In this document: one piece after another, positions 37,875-49,300 of the stretch | How the letters are laid out: each line of letters opens with the position of its first letter | How positions within the stretch are numbered: position 1 is the stretch's first letter | From: Galerina marginata | Lineage: Eukaryota; Basidiomycota; Agaricomycetes; Agaricales; Galerinaceae | Assembly: GCA_023014335.1 (NCBI GenBank) | Contig: JAECYW010000008.1 | Span: 1,922,001-1,986,000, forward strand | Direction of reading: 5' to 3' | DNA: 64,000 bases | The notes under the pieces: model-generated | Databases searched by the model: none | What the model was told of the DNA's origin: nothing | The model's input: only the letters and a program-made list of their open reading frames with translations | Translations under genes and position numbers: made by a program

Positions 37875-38449
37875 TAGACTTTGCGGACGCCTAGACTATA
37901 TAGACGCAGGTAGATAATTGAAATGATCTGTGCCTGATGGGTGGCACACGGGTTGGCGCGCCTGTAAGGCTGCCCTAATCACGGACATAACGATCGGGGA
38001 AACGGTCCAACTTTTCCTCCGACTTCGAATCCAACTCAACAGCAACCAGACATGATCATCTTCTTAACTACTGCACCGGTATTTGGCTAGCGTTTGAACT
38101 TTTTTCCTCTCTCGTACCCGGGTATATTTTTGTTCCAAACCAGTAAAGTCACTGGGCCAAGTACAGGGTGTCCGAAGGTGGGACGAGGCGTGTCCTTGCA
38201 GGGCGCTCGGCCTCACTTAGCCCCGGAACCTTGTATTCCAGGAAAATCCATTTTGTGGCTCTCACGTCTTTCGTTCCAGGTACAACATTGGCTCCAAGGG
38301 AGGCTGAAACGAGGATTCAAAGTCCACATTAATGGGTATCAGAATTAACAAATGTAAAAATAGCAATGTAACACGATCGCTGGGCACCGCAGCCTCCCCA
38401 GAGGGATGTGGCCTTGATAAGTTGAGAGCGGAATGCGCTGTCAGGGGTT
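37875..38449. promoter_or_regulatory. Dioxygenase promoter region and YKT6 3' side
   Basis: This 575-bp gap contains the 5' region of the dioxygenase gene and the 3' UTR of YKT6. Short open frames exist but none has recognisable content. No clear promoter element was identified. Confidence 0.4.
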
Positions 38450-39215
38450 TTACATGACGATACAGCACGAATTTTGCTGTACAGAATGTCAATCAGTCAA
38501 ACATCCGAACCATGATGACATCAAGCGCCAACCTTCTTTGCCGTCTTGTAGAACATCTTGCTTTGCATCGAGAGCGCATTTGATCGTTCGACAAGATTAT
38601 CGAGCTTCTCGCCACGTTGTAATACTGATTCAATTGTTTTGTGCTAAAGGAGATGAATATAATCGAGTTTGCCGGCAGTCGACTGCGGTGTACTCACCAA
38701 GACGATCTTGGTCTCATCCAGCTCTTGCTGTACTCTCATTATCGTATCTGCCTGCCGAGGGTCTTGGTACTTCTGTATATAGGTGTTGATCTCAGGGAAG
38801 GAGATTGAGGAAGGACTGCCGAACGAAGATTGTGGAACTTTCGCCGTGAAATCATCAAGGATCTTGGTAAGTAACGAGAACGCTGGTCGTACGGGGTATT
38901 CTTGGTCCGTAATTATGACAGCTTTAAATATCATAATAAGTTCACAACCAACATCCTATTATGAGCTTTGCGCGCACCAGCAAGTTGTTCCGCTCCTCCT
39001 CGGTTGTAAACGTGAGCAACATTACTCTGTTCTTGAACGGTTTGCCTTTGGCCTTGGGGTGTCCTTTCAGCAACAGTCTTCGAGAGGAATGTCATGAATT
39101 CTCCTGCAGACCCTCTCTGGTAGAAACTAAAGGTTGAAAGGTCGCTGGCCGTGCTAAGGATAACAGCGCCTCCTGATGGCGGGGCCAGAACCACAGAGAT
39201 GGAGAAAATCTTCAT
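38450..39215 (-). CDS. YKT6: v-SNARE YKT6, 199 aa
   Basis: Prenylated R-SNARE for Golgi, endosome, vacuole and autophagosome fusion. Exons (minus): 38978-39215, 38698-38921, 38533-38643, 38450-38476; the total is 600 nt, and the family length is about 200 aa. The N-terminal longin domain begins [13 protein letters not shown] and includes SSVQEF-like [18 protein letters not shown] and [13 protein letters not shown]. The SNARE motif spans about [20 protein letters not shown] through [15 protein letters not shown]. The 27-nt last exon encodes only QNSCCIVM, a CAAX prenylation box (CIVM) preceded by a Cys that is palmitoylated in homologues. The GAEQLAG linker is spliced into AVIITD. Confidence 0.95.
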
Positions 39216-40371
39216 GTTTGGAGACCAGAAAGCGACCTATAGAGCAGCAACGTAGGAGGTGGAGGGGAGGCTGCGTAGTGACTCGTCACACGATATCAAG
39301 CTGTGACCGACTCAGCTCGACTCAACATGACCGTTTCATCCTTCACAGCTTTCCTCCGCGCGATAAAATTTGGGCCTCCTTTTCTCCTTCATCAATGTCC
39401 GCAAACAACTTCTCCAGTGCCATATGTAAAGCTGTGGTCATCCCAATCATAGCCAGGAGTGATATTTTCTGTGATGAGGCTGATTACCGCATCCTTCTCG
39501 TATTCTATCTTCGAGTTCGCTTGCTGCTCTTGTTTATATAGAAGGGACGATCTTTTCCATCTGACGGTTTCAACCATCAGCTGGCGTCTCCAGCAGCGAT
39601 ATCTGTGCCCAATATTTTCGATTTTCAGAGGACTTCCAGGCTTTGTGAATACATCTCCCGCTCGACTCTGATGAAGGGCATGATACATCCAGTCTAAACG
39701 TCACGGCTTCTGTTCTAGGAATCTATTTGCATAATGCACAACTGACCTTTTCATACTATAAACCCGTCGGCCTGTCGAAAGTAGCCCAGGCTACCCAGCA
39801 GGGAGAGTACCGAGTTTCCCAAAGGTCTGCGAGCTTCAGTTTACTTGCGTACAGAGTCTGAAATATTGTTCCTTCTTCTTTGGGTCATCAAACAAAGCGT
39901 ACCAGAAACCTCAATACCAGCCGAACGCTACCGAATTCACAAAATCCTTCCAGATGACCTAGCACGTCAAAATAACCAAGTAGCTTTTGCCACTGACGCT
40001 TTCCACTTGCCTTTCATGTTTTACAAACTCCATGGATAACGCAAAAGGCATTGGCGGATGATCCACACTTATCGGCGTTTAGTTCTCAAAATTTGAGGGT
40101 TAGCAAACGTTCAGAGCGTTGCCAAGAAAGAGCAAGTCCCTATGAAACGGATACTGACATGAAAGAGCAGTGCTGGGATCAAAATTAGACAAGATCAACA
40201 ACGTCCATCACGCGATCAAACTAAGCGAGCCAGAACATATATAAAGCGGTGACCGTCAAAATGCTTCCCCATCGTGGCTGCGCCCGACCAACTTGTTCGA
40301 CCCATCTAGAAGAGTGCTGGATCATTCTCCAACCCAATTTTTCATAATCTTCTGCTCATTTGTTGATCAAA
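39216..40371. other. Gene-poor interval with possible unrecognised minus-strand exons
   Basis: No gene is firmly supported. On the minus strand, near 39365-39475, a frame reading KISLLAMIGMTTALHMALEK and continuing FADIDEGEKEAQILSRGGKL to a stop follows an AG acceptor-like site (CTCATCACAG). A basic, charged stretch in another frame lies upstream (39470-39688). This looks more protein-like than random but I do not recognise it. A possible TATA box for the gene to the right is listed separately. Confidence 0.3.
40238..40246 (+). promoter_or_regulatory. TATA-like box upstream of the four-helix protein gene
   Basis: TATATAAAG lies 126 bp before the ATG at 40372, a plausible promoter distance for a fungal gene with a short 5' UTR. 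This is a sequence match only. Confidence 0.4.
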
Positions 40372-41282
40372 ATGTCCGCGCCCATACGATCTCGTAAATT
40401 CTGTTGCTGTCTCCCCGTCAGATTGGGAGTTTTCGTGAGTGAAAAATGGAGCTCATCACCTTCTGGTGAAGTTTGAAGATGTTCCCAGGTTTTGTCACTC
40501 CTTGCTATGGTTGGAGGCTCCTTCGTGGCTGCCATCGGTTGGATACAAGTCTCTCAGCTGAGTAGGTCCCCCTGCACTAGGAATCGTGCCAGTCCCATAT
40601 ATCTAATTTTGTCGTAGAGCAAAACCCTCTTGATAGAAGCGAAGAGATTGCTCTATGGATCCACTCCAGCATGTTCACACTCCTCGCATTACTTTCAGTG
40701 TTCGGGTGAGCAAGTTTCCCGTCAGCTGCCATCGAGTTAAAGATTTGACTTCGCATCTATCAGTTTTATTGGAGCCATAATCAAGAACCGAGGAATGATC
40801 TCGAGCTTTGCAGTCGCCTTGGCAATTCACCTCGGGTTCAGCATTGCATCAGGAATTTTTACGCTCTACAGCCAGTTCAAGCAAAATTCAGCAGATGCTA
40901 TAGCCACTTGCCTGAGCGCTTCCACTGATGCAACCGAGGACGGCTGTAAAAGCGGTATCGCCATAATGAAAGGCATAATGGTCGCAATCTATGTCATCAC
41001 CTGGTTGATTCAACTTTGTGCGTGAAATTGTTTCCTTTCTTACTCGGCTCAGTTCTAATATCACACGAATCAGATGCCTATTTCATTGTCGAGCGATATG
41101 CCGACCAGCTTGACGACGAAGAGGTGGCCAAGAACCTTGTTGTTATTCCCAGGTCGCTCCCAGAAGCCAGTGCGCCGCCCCAGGTCACGACTTACAACTC
41201 TTTCGGAGCGTCATACCCCTTCTCGGCACCTCAGCAATCATTTGGAGCGACTCGGGGGCATGACCAGAGCAATAACGTGTAA
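40372..41282 (+). CDS. Fungal four-helix membrane protein of unknown function, 228 aa
   Basis: Exons: 40372-40434, 40489-40561, 40618-40705, 40764-41017, 41074-41282; the total is 687 nt. The N-terminus SRKFCCCLPVRLGVF has a Cys cluster typical of a family of basidiomycete membrane proteins. It is followed by four hydrophobic helices (VLSLLAMVGGSFVAAIGW, SMFTLLALLSVFGFIGAII, ISSFAVALAIHLGFSIASGIF, IMKGIMVAIYVITWLIQLYAYFI). A Cys pair lies in the loop before helix four, and a polar C-terminal tail ends in GHDQSNNV. The topology resembles tetraspan proteins, but I cannot name the function. Confidence 0.8.
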
Positions 41283-41484
41283 CAGATTTTATGACATCTA
41301 CGGTAACAAATGAAGTGAAGATGACACTGCCTGGTGCAGTTTATGGGCCTAATAATGGTGTATAGTTTTGTAAACTCGCACTGGAATAAAATATACCTTA
41401 ATTTGAGATACCATTGTTGACAGCAAAGGTCCCAGTCGGCTGTCTTCATTCGCCGAAAACTAGACGCGGAGGGTTGCCATACTG

Positions 41485-42090
41485 CTAAAAAGATAATGAA
41501 TGAAAGACAACCAACACCTCAATTTTCCCGTGAACCAGATGGAGGATATCACTGTGAAGATGTACACATAGTAGAGTTACTGAGCACAACGTGGCACAGT
41601 CTCGAAGACTGACTGAGCGGCTAAGTTTTGATGACAGGCGCCAAAACATCTTCTGTCGGAGAATGCTGTGGACAAGGCTGTAGGACACGGAATTAACACG
41701 GAAGAGTGATTTCTTAAGATTTTGTTGTTGTAAAAAACCTTCTAAAGTTGATCGGCGTTCAGCACCAGTCCCACCCCTCATCGAGGCTTCATCCTCTTTG
41801 GCAGACTGCAAAATCCACTTGCCGTTCCGAGTTCGAGAAATGCTTAGGTTAGAATAAGCGAACCCCTGGAATACATACAGAACGGCCAACTTTGACTGAT
41901 TCCTGACATCTGGCTTCGGGTGGACTAGGCGTTGAGATGGACCGGTGCCTAGGCTTGCTAAGGCCGAGAGCGTTCGTGGAGAATTTAGAAAGATAGAAAT
42001 GTCATTGACCAAAAGATCCAGGATATCAACGCAGTTAAAGAAAATTGCATTGGCAATCGTGTTGCACACTACTTTTACATCCTTCCCCAT
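41485..42090 (-). CDS. Uninterrupted 201-codon reading frame of unknown function
   Basis: A single-exon frame with an ATG at 42090 and stop at 41485, starting only 50 bp past the SDHB stop codon on the same strand. The product begins MGKDVKVVCNTIANAIFF, has a hydrophobic N-terminal third, a basic middle and a Leu/Ser/His-rich end. I recognise no domain. Most genes here have several introns, so an intronless neighbour this close could be a chance frame in the SDHB 3' UTR. Confidence 0.25.
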   Translation of the reverse strand: MGKDVKVVCNTIANAIFFNCVDILDLLVNDISIFLNSPRTLSALASLGTGPSQRLVHPKPDVRNQSKLAVLYVFQGFAYSNLSISRTRNGKWILQSAKEDEASMRGGTGAERRSTLEGFLQQQNLKKSLFRVNSVSYSLVHSILRQKMFWRLSSKLSRSVSLRDCATLCSVTLLCVHLHSDILHLVHGKIEVLVVFHSLSF

Positions 42091-42139
42091 TAATGAGACT
42101 GGCCCGAATTAACCTCCACAGGCTTGAATTATAACACGT

Positions 42140-43305
42140 CTAATCGACAGCCATCTCTAGCTTCATCTTGGCAATGGCAGCAGCTGGGTTGAGACCCTTG
42201 GGGCATGTCCGAGAACCTATTCGGTCGTGATATAAATACGTAGTCGGAGGACCACCACATAGATAAAAAAATACGTACAATTGAAGATGGTGTGGCACCT
42301 GTACAGGCTCATCTCGTTCTGGAGTTTCTCCATCCTTTCAGCTCCGTGAGCATCCTGGAAAAATAGATTTAGATTTTGTTCGTTGTAATGACCGCATAAT
42401 CTCCCCGAACGTACCCGAGAGTCAGCAATCCACCTGTAGGCTTGCATGAGGGTTGCGGGTCCGAGGTATTCATCCTGGTTCCACCAGTACGAAGGGCAAG
42501 AGGTAGAGCAACAAGCGCAGAGAATGCACTCGTACATGCCATCAAGTTTTCGGCGGTCTTCGGGAGATTGAAGGAATTCACCTGAGGAAGAACGAAGTGT
42601 AAATAACGAAAACACCTTGCAGAGAATATTCGGAAGAGAGAACGTACCCTGTTCTGGTGGGTTCTCGTTCTGTAACCAAGGCTGAATGGATTTGTATTGT
42701 TTATAGAAGAGGGTCATGTCGGGCACGAGGTCCTTCACGACGTACACTGAGTGCAAGTAAAGTCAGCACAAGCCATAGTTGATGCTAGAGCGACACATAC
42801 TGTGAGGCAGGGGGTAAATCTTGGTGTTCTTGCCTCCTTCACGGTCGATTCTGCATAAGCAGGCGAGAGTGTTCTGGCCGTCAATGTTCATGGCGCATGA
42901 TCCGCAGATACCCTCACGGCAGGAGCGACGGAAGGTCAGCGTTGGGTCAATCTCGTTCTTGATTTTGATGAGAGCGTCGAGAATCTGCATTCATTCAAGG
43001 GTTAGTCAATGTGTCCAACTTAGAAACTGGAAGCGTACCATAGGTCCTGTCTGGTTCAAATCGATCTTGAAAGACTGAAGCTCGGGCTTTTTCTCAGGCT
43101 GATCAGGATTCTGTATACTCCATGTTCAGTTTCACGTCGCCAGTTGAACAGCAAGAACCAAACGAACCCAACGATAGATCTTGAACTCCTTCATGAGAAC
43201 CGGTTTCTCTTGAGGCACAGCCTGCCACCTGCTGAGAGAAGACGAGAAAGCCCGCTTGCCCAGCGCGAGCTGCCTCGAACGTGTTGCCGCAATGAAAGAC
43301 TGCAT
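42140..43305 (-). CDS. SDH2: Succinate dehydrogenase iron-sulfur subunit (SDHB), 270 aa
   Basis: Complex II subunit in the mitochondrial inner membrane, passing electrons from FAD to ubiquinone. Exons (minus): 43168-43305, 43039-43110, 42801-42984, 42648-42746, 42415-42581, 42279-42354, 42140-42216; the total is 813 nt. The N-terminus [18 protein letters not shown] is a mitochondrial presequence. The [2Fe-2S] cluster ligands are in [19 protein letters not shown], the [4Fe-4S] ligands in [13 protein letters not shown], and the [3Fe-4S] ligands in [17 protein letters not shown]. The SxxW-type ubiquinone-site region (PSYWW) is present. One intron splits the ATG codon for the Met in PLPHMYVVKD. 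Confidence 0.96.
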
Positions 43306-43458
43306 GGTCAATGAGGACAACGGTGAAAGGAGAGGTCAAGAAAAGGTGGAGAGCCGCTCCCGGTTTCGGGGCGGGTGAAGTCGCGTGATATCGGATGTGC
43401 ACAAATAGCCGGCTCCCTAGCCAATAGGATCCACCGGGAATCTAAGGTCTACCTGGAC

Positions 43459-45436
43459 ATGACCATCGCGAGTGCTGCACTTGTACTCACAGGGATCTGG
43501 TGCTCGATATACCTCTTACACTACGCGTGGTCGCGAAAAGGGTCCCCGTCGTTGCTTCCAACGACCCTTGGCTCAAATACTCGTCGTTCGGCCACCAATG
43601 TCTCGCTGAAAGCGCTTCAACTCAGAGTTTCGACAACCAAATGGAATATTTATCACGACAGTCTTGCAGCTCTGCTGGAAAGGAGAGGCAGACGGAATGC
43701 CAACATCTTTCTTCGATGGTTTTACAATATAGGCAGCGTCCTCAGCGCCATTGGCATGCTTGCGGCTCTCGGGGGACTGGTATGGATGTGCGGAGACTCC
43801 GCCCAGCGTATTCTTCAGAAACTATCACTTAGAGAAGTTGAAAACCCTTCCAATACCCACCATCTTGTCAGAAGAATGCTGGAAAATACGATGAATACGA
43901 CACCTCTACGGACACTGCCCTCCCGGTTTTCGAATATTACACCCATTGTACGCCTTCCATTGCTGAAACGTTCCGATGCTAAAGTACGCATTCTGAACTT
44001 ATAGATACCTGGAGTCACAGTGCCTATCAGCGATTTGCCCATAATAGTTCTTGCTGTTTTCCTATCTCAAATCGTGCACGAGCTAGGACACGCAATAGCC
44101 GCAGCACGGTATGTGCTGCTACACTCTTCGTCGAACGCGTCCTAACCTTCATGAATGGGTTTACAGAGAGTCTCTTCCAATGATTACAGCTGGGGTATCT
44201 TTTACAGTCTGTATACCAGCCGCGTTTGTATCCTTTCCTGTTGCTGGAATGAAAAGCCTGGCCGCCCAAGCACGCTCACGCGTCACTGCTGCTGGGCCAT
44301 TTCACAATCTTGCATTTTGGTGCTTTTTGGCCCTCGTAACCCGTTTAGAGCTCGTGAATGTCGTCTCCTTTGTTTCTGGGTATCGGAACATATCCAATAT
44401 TGGTAAGATTGTCGTTGAAGTCAGCGTGGTGGGTGTCCACCCTCTTTGTCGTGTGTCCCGTGTTCATAGTGCCTCTAGGATTCTCCACTTTCTCTTCACC
44501 TTTCTGCGGGTTCCATTATCACCAAATTGGATGATAAATCCCTTGCTTCCTCCACAGACATATGGACAGAGTATTTAATGGGCTCAACAGAAGGCATTAA
44601 CGGGGGATGGTGTATACAGAAAACCGTGCTTGGTATGAAGTCCTTTCTATGACGCCAATAATAAGCTGAAGTTAAAATATTCTAGACAAATCAGATGTTT
44701 GCTGCTCCTTGATTAACAATAAAGTGTCGCCGTTCGCCTGCTTCATATCTCAAGACCATTTTGAACAAGGATGTATCGACCCGGTACCCTTAATGACGAA
44801 GCCCAGTGGACATGGGCGTTGTACAACCCCAAATGATTGTCCTTCAGAATCAGTATGCGCATTTCCTCATAAAGAATCCCAGCTCATGCGTTTGACTATA
44901 CGGCCATCTATACTCGAGCTGGAAGAAACCGTAGTTCTCTGGAACGGACCGCGAATAGAAGTATGGGAAGAAGGTAATTAACGTCACCGGTCCTTCACCT
45001 AAAACTGAACACCTTTTGGATGGTAGTACAAGTGGGTAACTGGCTGCCGCGTATTTGGTTTTTACCGCTGTGGTTCCCGCCTCTGTTGGCAAGGTTTTGG
45101 GAGTACGTAGACCGGATCTTAACTCTCCATGTTTGCTGATTGAATGATAACAGGTACTTGATGATGGCAACGCTCTCACTATATCTCTTCAACCTTTTGC
45201 CCTTGCCCCATCTCGATGGAACGGAATTGCTGCACTCATTTCTGGATATAGCTCTTGATGCTGGCCAAGAAGCCTTCCAATACGACGTTGAAGCGCTCGA
45301 AGTTGGCGAACAGCATCACGAAGGCGTACGAAGTCGCAGGCGACGGAAGAAATGGGTAATGAAATATGTTCCCATATTGACGACAGCCTTGCTAGTAATC
45401 TGTATCCTTCTCGCCCTGATGAATGCAATATATTGA
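43459..45436 (+). CDS. Site-2 protease (SREBP-processing metalloprotease), 551 aa
   Basis: Intramembrane zinc protease that releases membrane-bound transcription factors such as SREBP/Sre1 in sterol and hypoxia responses. Exons: 43459-43947, 44005-44108, 44167-44428, 44479-44632, 44686-44973, 45027-45102, 45154-45436; the total is 1656 nt. The catalytic HExxH is in VHELGHAIAA (about 44074-44100). A PDZ-like segment, DSPLSLHLSAGSIITKLDD, follows. A Cys-rich lumenal region has many Cys residues, and the second zinc-ligand motif lies in LPLPHLDGTE. At least five hydrophobic helices are visible. The start codon lies about 150 bp from the divergent SDHB start. Confidence 0.92.
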
Positions 45437-45610
45437 GAGAAAAAGAGGCGCTGGTCGTCGTGCGATGTTGACTGCTAATGATGCATAACGTAGTGAGGCA
45501 TGGATTATTGTTACACACATGCATAAGTTTTGGAGGCACCATAGGTCTATACATAACGCCGCAACCCCTCCGACACCCGCTCGAAACGGCTCGCGCAAGA
45601 AGAGAGTTGT

Positions 45611-46029
45611 TTACTTCTTTTTGGCTACGACCTTGTCCACCTCAATGATAGTCAAGCCTGCAACAAGAAAATGAGTCATTGATCTTAGCTCAGGAATGAT
45701 ACAGTGACGCACCTGGGGGCAGACTTTGCTTTAGCTTCTCCGCCTTCTCCGGGTCGTCGACTGATAGTGTGTAGAGGTATCGTGAGCATCGGACCTTGAA
45801 CTTGGTTTGCGTCTTGCCGTTGGGGAGTTTCGAGGGGATTTTCTTTATGCGTGCCTCTGTAGGGATAGATGAGTGCAAGGCATCCAGAAGGTCGAACTAA
45901 CGTACGAGACGCATCCTTCCTCTGCGTGATTTTAATGAACTGCTTGATGTCGCGGATTTCTTTCGGCTACGAAGAGCGCACAGTGAGCATCCGGGCGCCT
46001 AAATCGTTGGTTTTTGGGGTGCTCACCAT
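45611..46029 (-). CDS. RPL38: 60S ribosomal protein eL38, 84 aa
   Basis: Small basic protein of the large ribosomal subunit. Exons (minus): 46027-46029, 45906-45966, 45713-45856, 45611-45657; the total is 255 nt. The first coding exon is the ATG alone, followed at once by GTGAGC; the second begins CCGAAAGAAATC. The product begins [20 protein letters not shown] and continues [22 protein letters not shown] and [23 protein letters not shown], with a KKK end. This agrees with the family in sequence and length. It is divergent from SPF1, with 312 bp between start codons. Confidence 0.94.
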
Positions 46030-46341
46030 CGTCGGGAATCTTGAGGAGGGTCTGCAGATTTTGCCCAGTCCACCGTCACGAACAGTCGATTGGTGGCTGA
46101 ACCTTATTTTCGATGAGTGTATATTTTATCGGCGGATACCGAAGATGCCGGCCGAGTCCTAATCCGTCGCTTTTCTCACAATCAGGATTACGCAAAGCAC
46201 GCCCATCACGTGTGCAGACGGCTTCGTCCACGTCGTCCATCACCTTCGCTGGCGCTATCCAGCCCAACTTCCTTTCCATCTATTATTATTGCTCAGCTTG
46301 ACTATACGAGAGAGTATACTCAGGGAGCTTAATACTTCGCA

Positions 46342-49300
46342 ATGTTCGTATCTATTTTGCATATTTTGTTTCTTTGACTTAGCCAACTTCCAGGGCCTCT
46401 GTTTCTGTTGTCTCTCCGGAGATAGCAAGAGCAAGTTTGCACATCTCGGTTCCATGGCAGAAACACATCTACGGCTACCCTTTTCTTTCACTATATCCTG
46501 TCCTGGCGTATGCGTATTTCGTGAAATATGAAGAGTGGATCGTCAGCGAAGAGTGGACATTCCTTTTTTGCGTCTCGCTAGGTGTTGGGCATGCATTGAG
46601 TTTCCTCCTCACCAAATGGAATTCCGGTGCGCGTGCGTGGATTACAACCAACAAGGTCAGTTTCATCCTTTTCTTATATGTGTGCTATACATGCGACGAT
46701 GTCATTTTTATAGGCGCCTTCATTAGAGGACGCCGACTGCATCCGCATCGTTCCCCAGCTTCACCGCGGCCAAGGGGACATCGTTAAACTCGAGAAGAAG
46801 ATTCCAACGGACCCATCTTCATACACATTTAGTTACCAACGCGACACATATTCCGTCTCGTCCCTCGAACCGTTGACTTTTTCGCGTCTGGCATACCCAT
46901 ATTCCAGCAAGCCAGCCCTCAACACGTTCCTCCGTCCGAAGAACCTCACCTCCAAGGAACTACCTGACCTTCAAAATTTATACGGCGACAACGAATTCAA
47001 TATCCCCATACCGTCGTTTACTGAGCTCTTTGGCGAGCACGCGACCGCGCCTTTCTTCGTATTCCAGATATTCTGCGTAGCGCTATGGTGCCTGGACGAG
47101 TATTGGTACTACAGTTTGTTTACGCTTTTCATGCTCATTGTATTCGAATGCACGGTCGTCTGGCAGGTTAGTCATCCATGTGTCAATGTCTCTTTGAGGT
47201 TCCGATTGATGATTGTGTACTTTACAGCGCGTACGAACATTGACGGAGTTCAGAACCATGTCTGTAGCGCCATATCCCATCCAATGCTACAGGGACTCGA
47301 AATGGGTGAAAATACAGACAGACAAACTACTGCCCGGTGACGTCATCTCGATTGGTTCGTAAATATCTAAATGCCCTGCATATTGTTTCCTGACTCGTCT
47401 TTAGTGCGTTTAACCACGGAAACGACGGTACCAGCGGATGTCCTTCTTATCAACGGCACTTGCATCGTTAACGAGGCCATGTTGTCCGGCGAATCGACAC
47501 CACTGCTCAAAGAATCAATTCAGCTTCTGGAGCCAAATGACAATCTGGATGTCGATGGCGCGCACAAAAATGCTGTCTTATTCAGTGGAACCAAAGTCCT
47601 CCAAGCCTCTAAATCATGTACTTACACCTTTCTTCTGCCTTTTAAATCACGTCTTCAATGCACTTCTTTTCGAATCTATAGCGGAGATCCCACCACCTAT
47701 CAAAACCCCTGACAACGGATGCCTCGGAGTAGTTGTTCGCACAGGCTTTGGAACAGCCCAAGGTCAGCTTGTTAGGACCATGATCTTCTCGACTGAGCGT
47801 GTGTCGGCCAACAACCTGGAATCTTTCTTGTTCATTGGTTTCCTTCTCATTTTTGCCATCGCCGCCAGTTGGTACGTTTGGGTCAAGGGTCAGTTTTTTT
47901 ATCTTCGCCCATTATCCATAACAGTTGTCTGATGCAGCCTATAGGTATCGAGAGGGATCTCAAGAAGTCGAAACTGCTCTTGGATTGTATTCTCATCATC
48001 ACGAGTGTCGTACCACCTGAACTGCCAATGGAACTCTCTCTAGCTGTCAATGCATCGCTTGTCGCTTTGTCAAAATTTGGTTTGTTTCATGTCTATTTTG
48101 TTGGTGCTATGCTAAACCTTTCTCTAGCCATTTTCTGCACGGAACCATTCCGTATCCCATTTGCGGGACGCGTCGATGTATGCTGCTTTGATAAGACCGG
48201 TACAATTACAGCCGAAAACTTGGTCTTAGAAGGTGTTGCTGGTGTGGAGTGAGATTTTTATCCCTACTTGATTAACTTAACAAAATTGACCACCGCAAAG
48301 TCCCAGGGATAGTAAAAAGCTTGTCAACGTTAAGGAGACGTCCAGAGAAACGATGCTGTGTTTAGCAGCTGCACACGCCCTTGTTAAATTGGACGATGGC
48401 ACCATTGTTGGAGATCCTATGGAAAAGACGACTCTTGATGCTCTGGAATGGAATTTAGCTAAAGGTATGCTTCATTCTTCAAAAAAAAAATGCTGTTCTT
48501 GACCCATTTCCATAGGCGACGTCTTGACCCCGTCCAGTACTTCGGCGCACAAAGTGACTCTCACAATTCGAAGGCGTTTCCAATTTTCCTCTGCCCTCAA
48601 GCGCATGTCCACGATCTCTAGTCTTCCTGGAGGCAACCTCATTGCTGCTGTCAAGGGTGCTCCAGAGACCATTAAAACAATGCTCGCCGATGTTCCCAAA
48701 GGCTACGACGACACGTATAAAAGTTATACACGTGAGGGAAGCCGTGTCTTGGCTCTAGCTATGAAGGAAATGGAACCGCTATCCTCGGACAAAGTGGGTG
48801 CTCCTTTCCTTTCCATCTGTCTATGCATCAATGCTGACATGACTAAACAAGATCAACAAACTCCACCGAACTGAGGTGGAGAGCAAACTGACCTTCGTCG
48901 GATTCTTGGTCTTCCACTGCCCCCTCAAAGCGGACGCTATCGCTAGTCTTAAAATGCTCGCCGATTCTTCACATCGTGTATGCGGTTTCTATCCTTCATC
49001 TTACTTTTCTGAGAGCTTATCACCGATCTTCACAGTGCATTATGATCACAGGGGACAACCCATTGACGGCAGTCCATGTTGCCCGCGAAGTTGAAATCGT
49101 TGACAGGGAAGCACTGATTCTGGATCTAGCTGAAAGTCCAAAACATGACCAAGGTTGTCCTTTTTCTTTTCAATGAGCTCTTTTCGATCACCTCTGATCA
49201 CCACTTTATGATAGACCTTGTGTGGCGTACAGTGGACGAGCGCAAGATTATCCCTGTTAACCCTGAACATCCCTTGGACCTCTCGTTATTCGACACCTAT

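Noticed and set aside
43375..43458. Upstream extension of the site-2 protease frame
   Set aside because: It contains no ATG and overlaps the divergent SDHB promoter; the ATG at 43459 precedes the first hydrophobic helix.
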